A stretch of 64,000 nucleotides of DNA from Brasenia schreberi (taxonomy: Eukaryota > Streptophyta > Magnoliopsida > Nymphaeales > Cabombaceae), in contig JAYKKT010000061.1 in assembly GCA_036023115.1 (NCBI GenBank), forward strand, positions 16,928,501 to 16,992,500, in the 5' to 3' direction. Position 1 is the stretch's first letter. Each line of letters begins with the position of its first letter. The position numbers and the translations under genes are program-made. A model generated the notes under the pieces. It was not told where the DNA came from, did not search any database, and saw only the letters and a list, made by a program, of their open reading frames with translations. This document shows, in pieces, positions 1-9,589 of this stretch.

Positions 1-304
1 TTCTTTTAAAACTTGTTTGAAACCATTATTTCTTTGAAGGCAATCATTTGAAAATATAGAATTCCGCCAATTTGGACTTAAGGGCAAAGCAATCATTTTT
101 TTTGCTCTTTGTCAAAATTAGATTTTTTTGAGAGGGGTGCCATATACCCTTATTTTGAGGTTGCTATAAAATTTTGGTACGGAAATGAGTTCGTTTAAGG
201 TTTCTTTATTTGAAAACCCTTAAAAGACCGAAACCGTAAATTTTTCTTGAAAAGGCAAAATTTCTAAAAATCAAATGTTTTGAAAAAACTTTTGGGTGTT
301 TACA
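1..304 (+). repeat. Possible 5' LTR remnant of Tat-1
   Basis: The stretch ends at 304 in GGGTGTTTACA, the inverted complement of TGTAAACAC, with which both Tat LTRs in this window begin (7009 on +, 56634 on -). A TGG at 306-308, where a primer-binding site normally starts, follows, and gag C-terminal homology begins by about 360. This fits an LTR end, a PBS and then a deletion removing most of gag. Against it, I could not find this sequence near the far end of the 3' LTR, and the following bases match no primer tRNA I recognise. It contains no open frame of interest. Confidence 0.3.
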
Positions 305-354
305 ATGGTGTACAAAAACACAAAAATAAAGCCCAATTAGGATCAAGCTATAGA

Positions 355-1200
355 GAAAGTATTGAGGAGGTGACTAAGTTCGAAAGGATCTATCATTCCC
401 CATACTTAGGAAAACAAATAATGAAGGAGGTGGTCGTTTTGCCCTGCCTCTAAAAAGAATGCATTCCTAATTCATCTCATGGCATGGACAAAGGTAAAGA
501 TGTTGTGTTACCCCAATATGATTTACAAAAACAATTGGCTAAACTCTCAATAAACATATTTATTTTAGAGTTGATCCAAAACTCACCTAAACATAGACAA
601 GTCTTAAAGGGAATTTTAGAGAAAACTAAGGTTAACACATCCGTAACTCTCGAATCCTTATCCTTCTTAGTCTCTCCTATTCTTACCCAAACTCTAATTA
701 TATTTTTTTAGGATGAGTTGAGTAGACCCGCTACAACACGCAACCATGCCTTACACATAGAGGTGGTATTTAATCACCACACTCTTGGAAAGTACTTGGT
801 TGATGAGGGAGAAGGTCTAAACATCCTTCCTTTATATGTAACATTCCAAATTAGAGTTTTCATAACATGACTTGAACCAAGTGCAATTGTCATCACCGGG
901 TATGATGGCAATTCTTCTCATCCACTAGGGTCGATCGAGCTCCTCATGGAAATCAAACCTATTGCACACGTAGGGTTGTTTCATGTCCTAGATATCAACC
1001 TTCATTATAACTTAGTGTTGGGGAGGCCTTAGATACATTCACTTTGGGCCGTTCCCTCAACCTTCCATAGATGCATCAAAATCCTATGGGAAAACCAAGT
1101 CATAGTAGTATACGGGGAAGACAACCCAAGTCTTAAGGGAGTTCAAACTTTCTCTTGCATTTCAAGTGACCTATGTCAAAACAAAACGTGTGGTGAAGAA
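355..1200 (+). pseudogene. Gag C-terminus and aspartic protease remnant of Tat-1
   Basis: Translation from about 360 matches the C-terminal gag of the minus-strand Tat element at 62499-62800. The longest open piece is 484-711, containing LELIQNSPKHRQVL against LELIQTSLRYRLVL in the other copy. A stop at 709-711 is followed in frame by the retropepsin region with LVDEGEGLNILPLYV (near 790-845), then VITGYDGNSSHPLGSIEL and YNLVLGRP. The catalytic Asp is kept, but the usual small residues after it are changed (DEG). The conserved block before the flap and the LGRP motif identify a Tat-type protease. Several further in-frame stops make it non-functional. Confidence is high for the family and low for exact ends. 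Confidence 0.8.
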
Positions 1201-1611
1201 AGGGCCATTGTAGAGTCGAGTCCACATGAGCCACCCTCTACTCCAAATGTCCAAATTCTAAACTATGCCAAATGGCCTAAGGTGCATAACACCACTCACG
1301 CCATAGATGACACCTTATTCCAAGACTATCCTCTTTATTTAAGATTTTTCAAACTAAAAAACCTTGAAACATGATGTTAAATATGGGATATGTATCTTAC
1401 CAAGGGCTAGGAAGTGAAGGCCAAGAGAGGCTGGAACCTCTCATCCCATCACCAAACCCGAGTCGATATGTGTTAAGCTATGACCCATTGATACCCTACG
1501 AACCCCACCTAAGACCACTTGGGTCAAGGGTGACCTAGAGCCCACTAATACTGAGACCTATGGCTTAGACCTCCTATTCGAAATCTAATTCGTAGTATTT
1601 TCTTTATAGGC
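1201..1611 (+). pseudogene. Linker with G-patch-like motif between protease and pol
   Basis: Frames here correspond to 61600-62060 on the minus strand in the other Tat copy. In that copy the conserved core is MLLNMGYTPYKSLGAQNQGL followed by EPI and NPSRYGIGY, a spacing that resembles a G-patch (glycine-rich RNA-binding motif) often found between protease and RT in such elements. Here the same core reads MLNMGYVSYQGLG in shifted form around 1370-1400, followed by NPSRYVLSYDP. The segment ends with a stop (TAA near 1587), a pyrimidine-rich tract and TATAG just before the pol start at 1612. The G-patch assignment is by motif spacing only. Confidence 0.5.
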
Positions 1612-3539
1612 TTGATGGAAGACCCCTCTTTCCAAAACAAAAATGCAAAAAAAATTATATATTTAGAAAAACCACAAAAATTTAGAAAATCTTCAAAAAC
1701 AAAAAATATTAAAATTCACAAAAAGAAAGTCTTTTACATTTCCTCTCCAAGAGTTAGTCTTAAAAACACCCCAAAAAATTTAAAAATCAAAGAAAATGAC
1801 AAAAATTTGAAAAACCAAAAATCCCACAAACCAGGTTTTCAAAATCATGTACAAATCAAAAACTCGATTTTGCAAAAGTCTTTGTATATTCTCAATCCAA
1901 AGTCTTGTCATTTTCTTGTCAATAATTCTTCCTAAGAAACCAAATCACTTGAGAGTGAACAAAGCAAGGAATTAGATCTCCTCATCCATGATCAAACTTT
2001 CGAGCTTCCCGAATTCCATAGAATCCTTGACTTAGAAAAACCTTCAAGTTCTGTGGGAGGGGATTTTTTAAAGGTCAACCTAGGAAATGAGTATAATCCC
2101 AAGTGTGTCAAAATAGGAATTTGTTTGTATGAATATGAAAGAGCATCATTCATAGTATTTCTCAAATCATACATGGATGTGTTTACATGGACCTATAAAG
2201 ACATGCCCGGATTAGACCTAGGATAGTGGAGCATCGTCTACCTTTAGAACCCAATATCAAACCTATAAAATAAAAACTTAGAAAAATTCATCTCGATGTC
2301 CATTTCCAAGTTAAAGAGGGTTTAGAAGATCTTTTAAAGGTTGGTTTTATAAAATTGTTGCTTATTCCGATTGGCTTTCAAACATTGTTGTTGTTCAAAA
2401 ACCCAATGGAAAAATTAGGATTTGCATTGATTTTAGAAATTTGAACAAATCCACTCCAAAAGATAATTTTCTACTACCCAATATTGATTTGATAGTGAAT
2501 AGTACTATGGATCATGAAATGTTTTCTTTTATGGATGGCTATTTGGGTTATAACCAAATCAAGTTGGCTTCAAAAGATCAAATCAAAACCACTTTTACTA
2601 AACCTTGGGGCACATACTATTATACTGTTCTGCCTTTTGGTTTGAAAAATACCGGTACCACTTACCAAAGAGCAATGATAACTATTTTCCATGATCAAAT
2701 CCATGCATTTTTTGGAAGTGTATGTGGATGATCTTTTGGTAAAATCAAAAACCCGTTGCACTCATATAAAATCTTTGTAAAAGTTTTTGAAAGACTTAAA
2801 CTTTATAAAGTAAAACTAAACCCTCAAAAATTTGTGTTTGGAGTGGAATCGAAAAAACTTTTAGGGTTTATGATTAGCCAAAAGGGTATAGAGGTCGACA
2901 CCTCTAAGTATCGAGACATCATAGACATGGCTCCACCCTCCAATTTAAGTCAAGTTTGAATCCTCCAAGGTCGACTCCAATCCATTAGATGATTCATATA
3001 TAATTTAGCAACAAGATGTGAACCCTTCAATAATCTCTTCAGAAAAGGTGTCAAATTTGTTTGGGATTCCGAGTGTCAAGAAGCTTGCGAAAGATTAAAA
3101 ACTTATTTAGTAAGTCCTCCAATTTTAAAACCTCCAAAGGCAGGAAAACCTTTACTTTTGTATCTTTCCATCCATGAAAATGCATTGGGTGCTTTACTTG
3201 CATTGGGTGCCTTAAAGAGTATGTCATTTACTATATTTCAAAAACTCTATTGGCAGATGAAACGAATTATCAAGTCATATAGAAAATATGCTTGGTCTTG
3301 TTATAGATATGTCACAAATTTAGACATTAGTTCTTGAATCATGGAATTTGGATAGTATCTAAACTTGACCCTATTAAGCATCTTTTCGAAAAACATATCC
3401 TAATGGGTAGGTTAGGCAAATGACAACTCTTTTTAATGGAATATGACTTAAAATTTCATCACTAAAACTCCATGAAGGACCAAGCTCTAGTCGATCATAT
3501 GGCTAATCTTTCTCTTGGATATACATATCCCATGATGAA
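1612..3539 (+). pseudogene. Tat-1 pol: N-terminal spacer, reverse transcriptase and RNase H
   Basis: This part would copy element RNA into DNA and degrade the RNA strand. 1612-1935 is the lysine-rich spacer seen at the N-terminus of the intact copy. RT motifs are recognisable: SDWLSN and ICIDFRNLNK around 2365-2450, then FSFMDGYLGYNQIKL and PFGLKNTGTTYQRAM in the open piece 2441-2731. The catalytic VDD lies in another frame at about 2722-2735, so a frameshift falls right at the active site. RT thumb sequence continues in 2756-2959. RNase H sequence follows with stops (near 3060-3520, e.g. the LDPIKHLFEK block). Non-functional. Confidence 0.85.
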
Positions 3540-4198
3540 ATGCCCAATGAGTGTATATTGACAAACTGTTGGGACTACTATGTGTTGTCGAATTGTTATA
3601 ATAAAAATCAAGTATGGAAGATGTATTTTGATGCGGCAAGAAATAGGCAATTGGCAGGCATAGACATCATTCTCATATGCCCTGAAAAGAAAGAAATCCC
3701 AATGTCATTTGACTTAGATTTCCTTGCTTCAATAATGTGGATGAATATGAGACACTCGTACAAGGCCTAAAATTTTTGCAAAAACTAGGGGCATGATACA
3801 TTGAAGTCTTTGGAGATTTCATTCTTGTTATAAACCAAATTTCGAAATTTTGGCAAGTCAAAAATAAAAAATAAATTCCATACTATGAGTTGACCACTAA
3901 ATTGGTTGATTCATTCAAATCATGCACACACACATTGGTAGAGAGGATAATTGTGACTGATTCTCACTCCTCCCTAGGATCATCCCTAAGGATCGACCCC
4001 ACCCTAGGTGCTCGGTCTCTAGATTTCCTACATCTACCCATTCCACTAATCCAAGATTTTGAGATTTATCAAAATGACCAAAATCAAGAAGAAACTTCTT
4101 GGTTTCAAGATATTAAAAACTTTTTAGAAAATAGAAGATTTCTTGAATATGCCTCATTTAAAGACAAAGGTTCCATTAGAAAAATTTCAACACAATGA
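3540..4198 (+). pseudogene. Tat-1 archaeal-type RNase H and connection domain
   Basis: The piece 3540-3770 carries VWKMYFDAARNRQ, matching the first catalytic Asp block of the second RNase H in the intact copy (VWKMHFDGARNQQ). Around 3770-3960 the frame is broken, but IEVFGDFILVINQ corresponds to the IEVFGDSLLVINQ block. The piece 3890-4198 carries the C-terminal part and the spacer that ends in SIRKISTQ, equal to AFIRKILTR in the other copy. This extra RNase H is the feature that places the element in the Tat lineage. It is inactivated by frameshifts and stops. Confidence 0.75.
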
Positions 4199-5107
4199 GG
4201 TTAAAACCATTCTAACACATAGACAAGATGGTCCATGGCTTTTTACCATGTAGGCATTTGATATCATTGGACCAATTTCACCCTTAGCATCCAATGGACA
4301 TAGGTTCATCTTAGGAGCCACTGAATATTTTTTAAATAGGTATAAGCTACTTCCTTGGCAAATATTCAAGGGCAACATGTGGTGATATTTATTAAGAAAA
4401 ATATCTTGGCATGATTTGGAGTGTCAAGGGACCTAGTGTCGAATAATGGAATCCTATTCAAAAATGAGAACGTGGACAGGTTATGTAAGACCTATGGTAT
4501 CACACAACACTTCTTGTTACCCTACTATCCTCAAGACAATGTCCAAGCCGAAGCTACAAAGAAGACTTTCATAAGTATCATTGAAAAACCCTTAGAAAAG
4601 GGTAGAACATGGCATGAGAAGTTAGATGAGGCACTATGGGCTTATAGTACTTCCATTCACACTCCAACAAATTTCACATCTTTTGAATTAGTCTATAGCA
4701 CAAATGTCGTACTTCCCATTCACACCAAGTTGCATTCATTTCATACATCTATTACACTTGACTTACCCATAGAGACCCTACAAAAGCTAGACTTTTCGAG
4801 CTTCACTTTCTTGATAAAAAGAGGCTCCTTGCCATGGACCATACACAAACATACCGGCAAAGGATAGCCCGACGTTATGAAAAATACATGAAGGCTCTCC
4901 ACTTTAAGGTAGGAGACCTTGTGTTAAAACTATACACTAGTGAGGCCCACATCTTCTTGGAAAGTAGCAACCCAAGTGGAAAGGTCCCTATGTTGTAAAA
5001 GAGACAACGACCAACAATGCATATTGGCTAATCGATGCCAAGCAAAGAAACTTCATAGACCCTATAAATGTCCAATATCTAAAAAAATATTATGTTTAGT
5101 ATCTAAT
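4199..5107 (+). pseudogene. Tat-1 integrase, zinc-binding domain deleted
   Basis: Integrase inserts the DNA copy into the genome. The sequence jumps from the spacer (ending 4198) almost directly to the catalytic core (DIIGP block near 4260-4275). About 100 residues are missing compared with the intact copy, including the His2Cys2 zinc-binding domain. In the core the second catalytic Asp has become Asn (SNNG at 4439-4450 against SDNG), and the Glu is kept in VQAEATKK. The open piece 4421-4867 covers most of the core and ends in a frameshift. The C-terminal NIQYLKKYYV-like end and a stop lie just before 5107. Both the deletion and the Asp change would inactivate the enzyme. Confidence 0.8.
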
Positions 5108-5866
5108 GGGTTGAAGCTACTTCCTTGGCAAATGTTCAAGGGCAACATGTAGTGACATTTATTAAGAAAAATATCTTGACACGATTTGGAGTCCCAAGGG
5201 ACCCAATGTCGGATAATGACACACCCCATTAGAAAATGAGAAGTGAAAAGGTTGTGTAAGACCTATGGTGTCACACAATACTTCTCGTCACCCTACTACA
5301 CTCAAGGCAATGACCAAGCTAAAGCCACAAACAAGACTCTCATAAACATTATTGAGAAAAAATTAGAAAATGGTAGGACATGGCATGAGAAGTTAGATGA
5401 GGCATTATGGGCTTATAGAACTTCCATTCACACTCCCATAAATGCCACACCTTTTGAATTGGTCTATGATACAAATATCATAATCCCCATTAATACCAAT
5501 TTGCATTCATTCCATACATCCATGACACTTGATCTACCCATAGAGACCCTACAACAAGCTAGACTTGCTTGATGAAAAGAGGCTCTTTGACATAGATCAT
5601 GCACAAGTATACCGACAAAGGATAGCCTGACATTATGAGAAACACATGAAGGCTCGTCGCTTTAACATAAGAGATCTTGTATTGAAAACCATACGCCACT
5701 GAGGCCCACACCCTCTTGAAAACTGGCGGCCTGAGTGGGAAGGTCCCTATGTTGTAAGAGGGGTAACGACGAACAATGCATATTGATTAATCGATGCTGA
5801 GGGAAGAAACTTGGTAGACCTATAAATGTCCAATACTTAAAGAAATATCATGTTTAGTGTTTACCA
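4339..5866 (+). repeat. Tandem direct duplication, about 765 bp x 2, in Tat-1 integrase
   Basis: Copy 1 spans about 4339-5107 and copy 2 about 5108-5866. Both begin with AAGCTACTTCCTTGGCAAAT and both end just past the integrase stop codon, after TGTCCAATA and a TATTATG/TATCATG block. The junction falls exactly where copy 1 ends at its stop codon. Boundaries are estimated by eye. Confidence 0.85.
5108..5866 (+). pseudogene. Second, tandem copy of the Tat-1 integrase 3' part
   Basis: This segment starts again within the catalytic core (the residues around WVEATSLANVQGQHVV in the +1 copy) and runs to a second integrase C-terminus ending with the YLKKYHV-like block and stop near 5860. The open piece 5243-5572 includes QAKATNKTLINIIEK, where the catalytic Glu is replaced by Lys, and HEKLDEALWAYRTSIHTP. 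It differs from the preceding copy at many positions, so the duplication is old or arose by recombination between two diverged elements. Confidence 0.85.
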
Positions 5867-7008
5867 CAAATTCTTTCGAAATAATTCTTTGTAAATGGGT
5901 CTTCTTTAGTTTCTTGAAAGAAGGACCAAATTGATTATAGACCTCTTAACAAGGGATTGATACCCATGAAAAGTGGAGTGTTTTCAAAATCATAAAATGA
6001 CATTTCAAAAATCTTTATTTTACAAGACAAGGCCTAGTTTAAAATAGCAAAATATTTTCAAATATTATATACTGTTATGAAATAGGTACACTTAATTAGA
6101 TCAAGTATCCATAGGGATAAGCTGTTTCCTGCATCTCATTCTCTCCAAAGGAAAATTGGCCAAAGTCAAAATAGAAAAAAAGAAGAAGAAAATAAACCTC
6201 CAATATAGAGGTCTTCTTATGAAAAACAGAAAAATAAAATAAAACCTCCAATATAGAGGTCTCCCTTTGAAAGAAAGAAAAGAAAAATTCAAAAGCTCAA
6301 AGAGAAGTTTTCCTCAAAATCTCCTTTTCCTTATACCATGGGACGCTTTAAAAGGAACCGTGAGAAACTCATTCTCTATTTCTCTACAACCTATCCCAAA
6401 GAAGAAAACGTCTATCATTATAATCCTAAAGTAGGAATGGAACCTACCAATTTGGATTTCATTTTGTTTGATGATTAGACCTTGTAGTGTGGGAAATGGA
6501 GTTTTGAAATGTTATTAAGTTTTTCTAATAAAACCTCTGTAGAGTAGTGCAAAATTAAGACCAAAGTAAAGAGATGAAAGTCCTTTTGGATTGAAACAAA
6601 AGGGATCATCCTTTTTGAAGTGATTTGTTTTTTCTCAAAACCCAAGGCATTAAGCAAGGCAATATGGAGGCCATCCCATTTGGGGTAGCCAACCTTTATG
6701 GTTTTTCACCAAACTCCCAAAATGGTTCGTAGAAGTCTCTAAACACATTTCATCTATTTTACATACCTCATGCACATGTACATTAATAAAGGCATCATTC
6801 ATGCATGGTCATGAGTCAACCACCATTCATGTCAAGTTCTCTTTGGCTAGAGGTTCTCTCTCCATCAAATAGGATAATCTAATAAAGGAGATCTATCAAG
6901 AAAAGAGAAAAATCCATACTCTTACAAAAATTCTGGGAAGAAAAGTCTAAGGATGTTATTCTTTACCATTAACCAAATAAATTTTGATTAATGACAAAGA
7001 GGGGTATT
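5867..7008 (+). other. Tat-1 3' untranslated region up to the polypurine tract
   Basis: There is no coding frame of interest. Parts are recognisably homologous to the same region of the minus-strand Tat, e.g. AAAGTGGAGTGTTTTCAAAA near 5970 against the complement of 57660-57700. Two identical small hairpins, ACCTCCAATATAGAGGT, lie at 6196-6212 and 6244-6260. The region is rich in A and G near 6160-6300. Confidence 0.65.
6996..7008 (+). other. Polypurine tract of Tat-1
   Basis: AAAGAGGGGTATT lies immediately before the LTR start TGTAAACACTCG. The other Tat copy has AAAGAGGGGCATC in the same place on its own strand (56635-56647), which supports this as the plus-strand primer site. Confidence 0.8.
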
Positions 7009-8300
7009 TGTAAACACTCGAAAATTTTTGTAAATAAAATTTTCCCCTAATACAAAAATTTCAATTTCAAGTCTTTTCAAAATCTCATTGTTTTCAAAAT
7101 TGTTTTAAAAAGAGTCATTTAAAAAATTTGAGATTTTCCAAACACATTTTCCAAAAAGAAAAATATTTTGAAATCTTGAAATCCTATTCGAGACCGGATC
7201 AAGCGGGAGATTTTCCAAAACAAGAAAGAAGCGATTCACCCGAAAGGATAGAGATGCACATCTAGGATATGAAGCACCCCCAAATGCAATTGGATCTAGT
7301 CAAGTTCAAGATAGGCTACAAAGCAAGCCCAACTCAAGTTCAAGATAAGCTTCACACAAAAGCAAATCCAACTCAAGTCAAGCTCAAGATCAATAACAGG
7401 TGTAACTAGCCCATACCAAGTCACATTGGACACATGACCTAAGCCCCAAAGTCAAGTCAAGAAAGTGCTACACATAACCAAGCCCAATTCAAATTGAATC
7501 AAAGGAGTTGGTCATCCAAATTAGAGCGAGTGCAACTAAGATATGAATGAGTTAGGCCATGACAAGGAAAACCAAGTTCGATCAAGCCAAAACGAGTAAA
7601 TTTGATCAAGTGAAATGGAGTTGACCAAGCCGAAGTGGACAAGCCAAGGCTACAAAGCAAAATCAAGTCAACCAAAGTAAAGACAAGTCACATGACCAGC
7701 ATGAATCAAGCTAGGAGGCAGGTTGCATCAAGGGACTCGGCATAGTCAAGAGGAGCCACACAAAGGTCAAGGCCGAACCAAGGCCGGCTACATGGGGCAG
7801 GCTGCACCAAAGGCCGACTTTGACCATGATCGGGAACCACCCATGTGTGCCCTTGTGACCAGCAGCAATGACTTGGATTGGATCAAGTTTAGGCCAAATA
7901 AGAACCAACCCCAATTCGTGAAACCCTCTAGGAAGATGCTAAGGAATATTCTTTGTCTATAGGATTCGCAAGAACTCTATAAATTCAACCCTTGGGCTGG
8001 GTTTTGGGAAGGAAAAATTGAGAGAAAATTTCTATAAAAAGAGAGAAAAGAGAGAGAGAGAGAGAGGAGAGGAAGAAGGAGGAGCCGCCCAAGGGGGAGC
8101 TTGCCAAGAAGATCTCCCAAGCCTTCAAACCCCAAGCCGTCTAGGTTTTGTTGTTCCTCCTCTTTGTTTCCTTTTTCTCAATTCAAATACCATTTCATTT
8201 GTAATATTTGAGGAGCCATTGTCTCCAATTCATTGTAATAATTAAGGAGGAATGTTGTAAATCCATGCCCTAGACAATCGGTAAGAGGGCTTCTAACTTG
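7009..8300 (+). repeat. 3' LTR of Tat-1 (right end uncertain)
   Basis: It starts TGTAAACAC directly after the PPT. The U3 part is rich in degenerate CAAGTC/CAAGCT motifs (7240-7720). A TATA box, TATAAAT, is at 7978-7984, followed by a purine-rich leader with a (GA)n run at about 8050-8070 and a T-rich stretch with AATATTT and TGTAATAA near 8200-8240, as expected for R/U5. No convincing CA end with a target duplication was found, so the right limit is approximate and the LTR may run further or be truncated. Confidence 0.65.
7978..7984 (+). promoter_or_regulatory. TATA box in the Tat-1 LTR
   Basis: TATAAAT sits about 970 bp into the LTR and about 35 bp before the start of a purine-rich leader. 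This is the expected place for the element promoter. It is assigned by position and motif only. Confidence 0.5.
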
Positions 8301-9589
8301 TTTGAGATTCGATTTCATCTACCCCGATATAGGCTTTATGTTATACTCTCTCATCTCCTCTATGCTTAATGATATTATTATCTCTTATCCCCTTTCTTGA
8401 TTGTTGAACTTCCTCCAAATTAAATCATGAAGCCACATGAGGGACATTAGCATCTAAGTTTTACATGCAATGATATGAGTATTTAAATTGCTCTTTTGGT
8501 GGATTAATTATCCATAAGATTGTGTAAGTGCGGGCATTGGGCTATGATTGCATATATCTTCGAAGAGAGCTTTCCTCCTCGAGATAAATCACCTTAGGAA
8601 TTTATAGGTAGATGAGTTACTCTCCAAAAGAATACAAGTCCTCAATATAAATTTATGTGGATGATCATTAATACATTAAGGATCAAATTAGATGCATTCA
8701 TTAGCCTTCTATAAAGAAAACTCTGAAAATTTCAGCATCTTGCACCCATGGTGTCTAATCCTCGAATTTTCAGCCCATGTCTATTAGTGAAAATTTTTGA
8801 AAGTTGATCCTAACCTTATACACATATTGGCTAACATTCAATCAAATTTTCAAGAATTTTAGACATGGGTAAGGCTGAAAATAAAATCATTCAAAATTGA
8901 ACTTAACTCGAGACAAAACCTATTTGTGCTGAAAATCTCACAACAGATCCTTGGTAAAACTCTCATAACTCTATCTATAGAAGTTCCAAAATCTTGAAAA
9001 AAGTTTTGCTCAAAATCTGATTTTCAAAGATTTCTAACTTGACCAATTTCATAAAAATATGCAATCTATGCATAGAGATACAAGCATTTTACTAAGCATC
9101 TGCATTTCTGTCACAACGTCTGTTCCGATTTCAAGGTTAGAAATTTTTAGATTTAATTTTGGTTATCTTAAGAGTCAAAAATCCAAACAAAAATATCCAA
9201 ATAAGCTTCATACCTTACTTAGGTAAATTTTTTGGGATTTTTGGATCCCCATAAAACAACAACAAACAAATTACAAATATCTACTAGTGGAACATAACCG
9301 ATTCCGTTTTTCATAACTGAAACTGATTTCGCCAAGTGAATGACAAACTGATTTTGAAAAATCTGTTTTGATTGAAACTTGTTTTAAAGAAATCCTGGAT
9401 CACAAATTATTCTTTCTAAACATCTAGCTGACCTTTGAGTACCAGTTGAAGAAAGCCTATGACAACAAGAATTCACTTATCCACAAATCGCCAAAAAGTT
9501 AGAAAAACATCTTTGCAAGTTTGAGTAAACTTGTTGGCACGCTCACGTATTATTTTTTTGTAAATAAATTTTTAAGTCAATCCATAGAC
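8301..9589. other. Non-coding stretch, possibly LTR-derived
   Basis: I see no gene here. It is AT-rich with repeated short motifs such as CTGAAAAT and AAATTTTTGA. The part from about 8740 to 9500 could be the U3 region of the LTR-like promoter unit that begins near 9600, but I could not fix a TG start. Alternatively it belongs to the end of the Tat-1 LTR. Confidence 0.35.

Larger units (their letters stand above)
1..8300 (+). mobile_element. Degenerate Tat-lineage Ty3/gypsy retrotransposon (Tat-1)
   Basis: The order of parts on the + strand is gag C-terminus, aspartic protease, RT, RNase H, archaeal-type RNase H, integrase, untranslated 3' region, PPT and LTR. The second RNase H between the first RNase H and integrase is the hallmark of the plant Tat group. 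Every part has a counterpart in the better-preserved minus-strand element at 53121-64000, which made the domains readable. Reading frames are broken by many stops and frameshifts, most of gag is missing, the integrase zinc finger is deleted and the integrase end is duplicated. The right boundary of the 3' LTR is not clear to me, so 8300 is approximate. Confidence 0.85.

Noticed and set aside
1..304. LTR start of a separate minus-strand element
   Set aside because: The reverse complement also begins TGTAAACACCC, but no polypurine tract precedes it on that strand, whereas gag homology follows on the + side.
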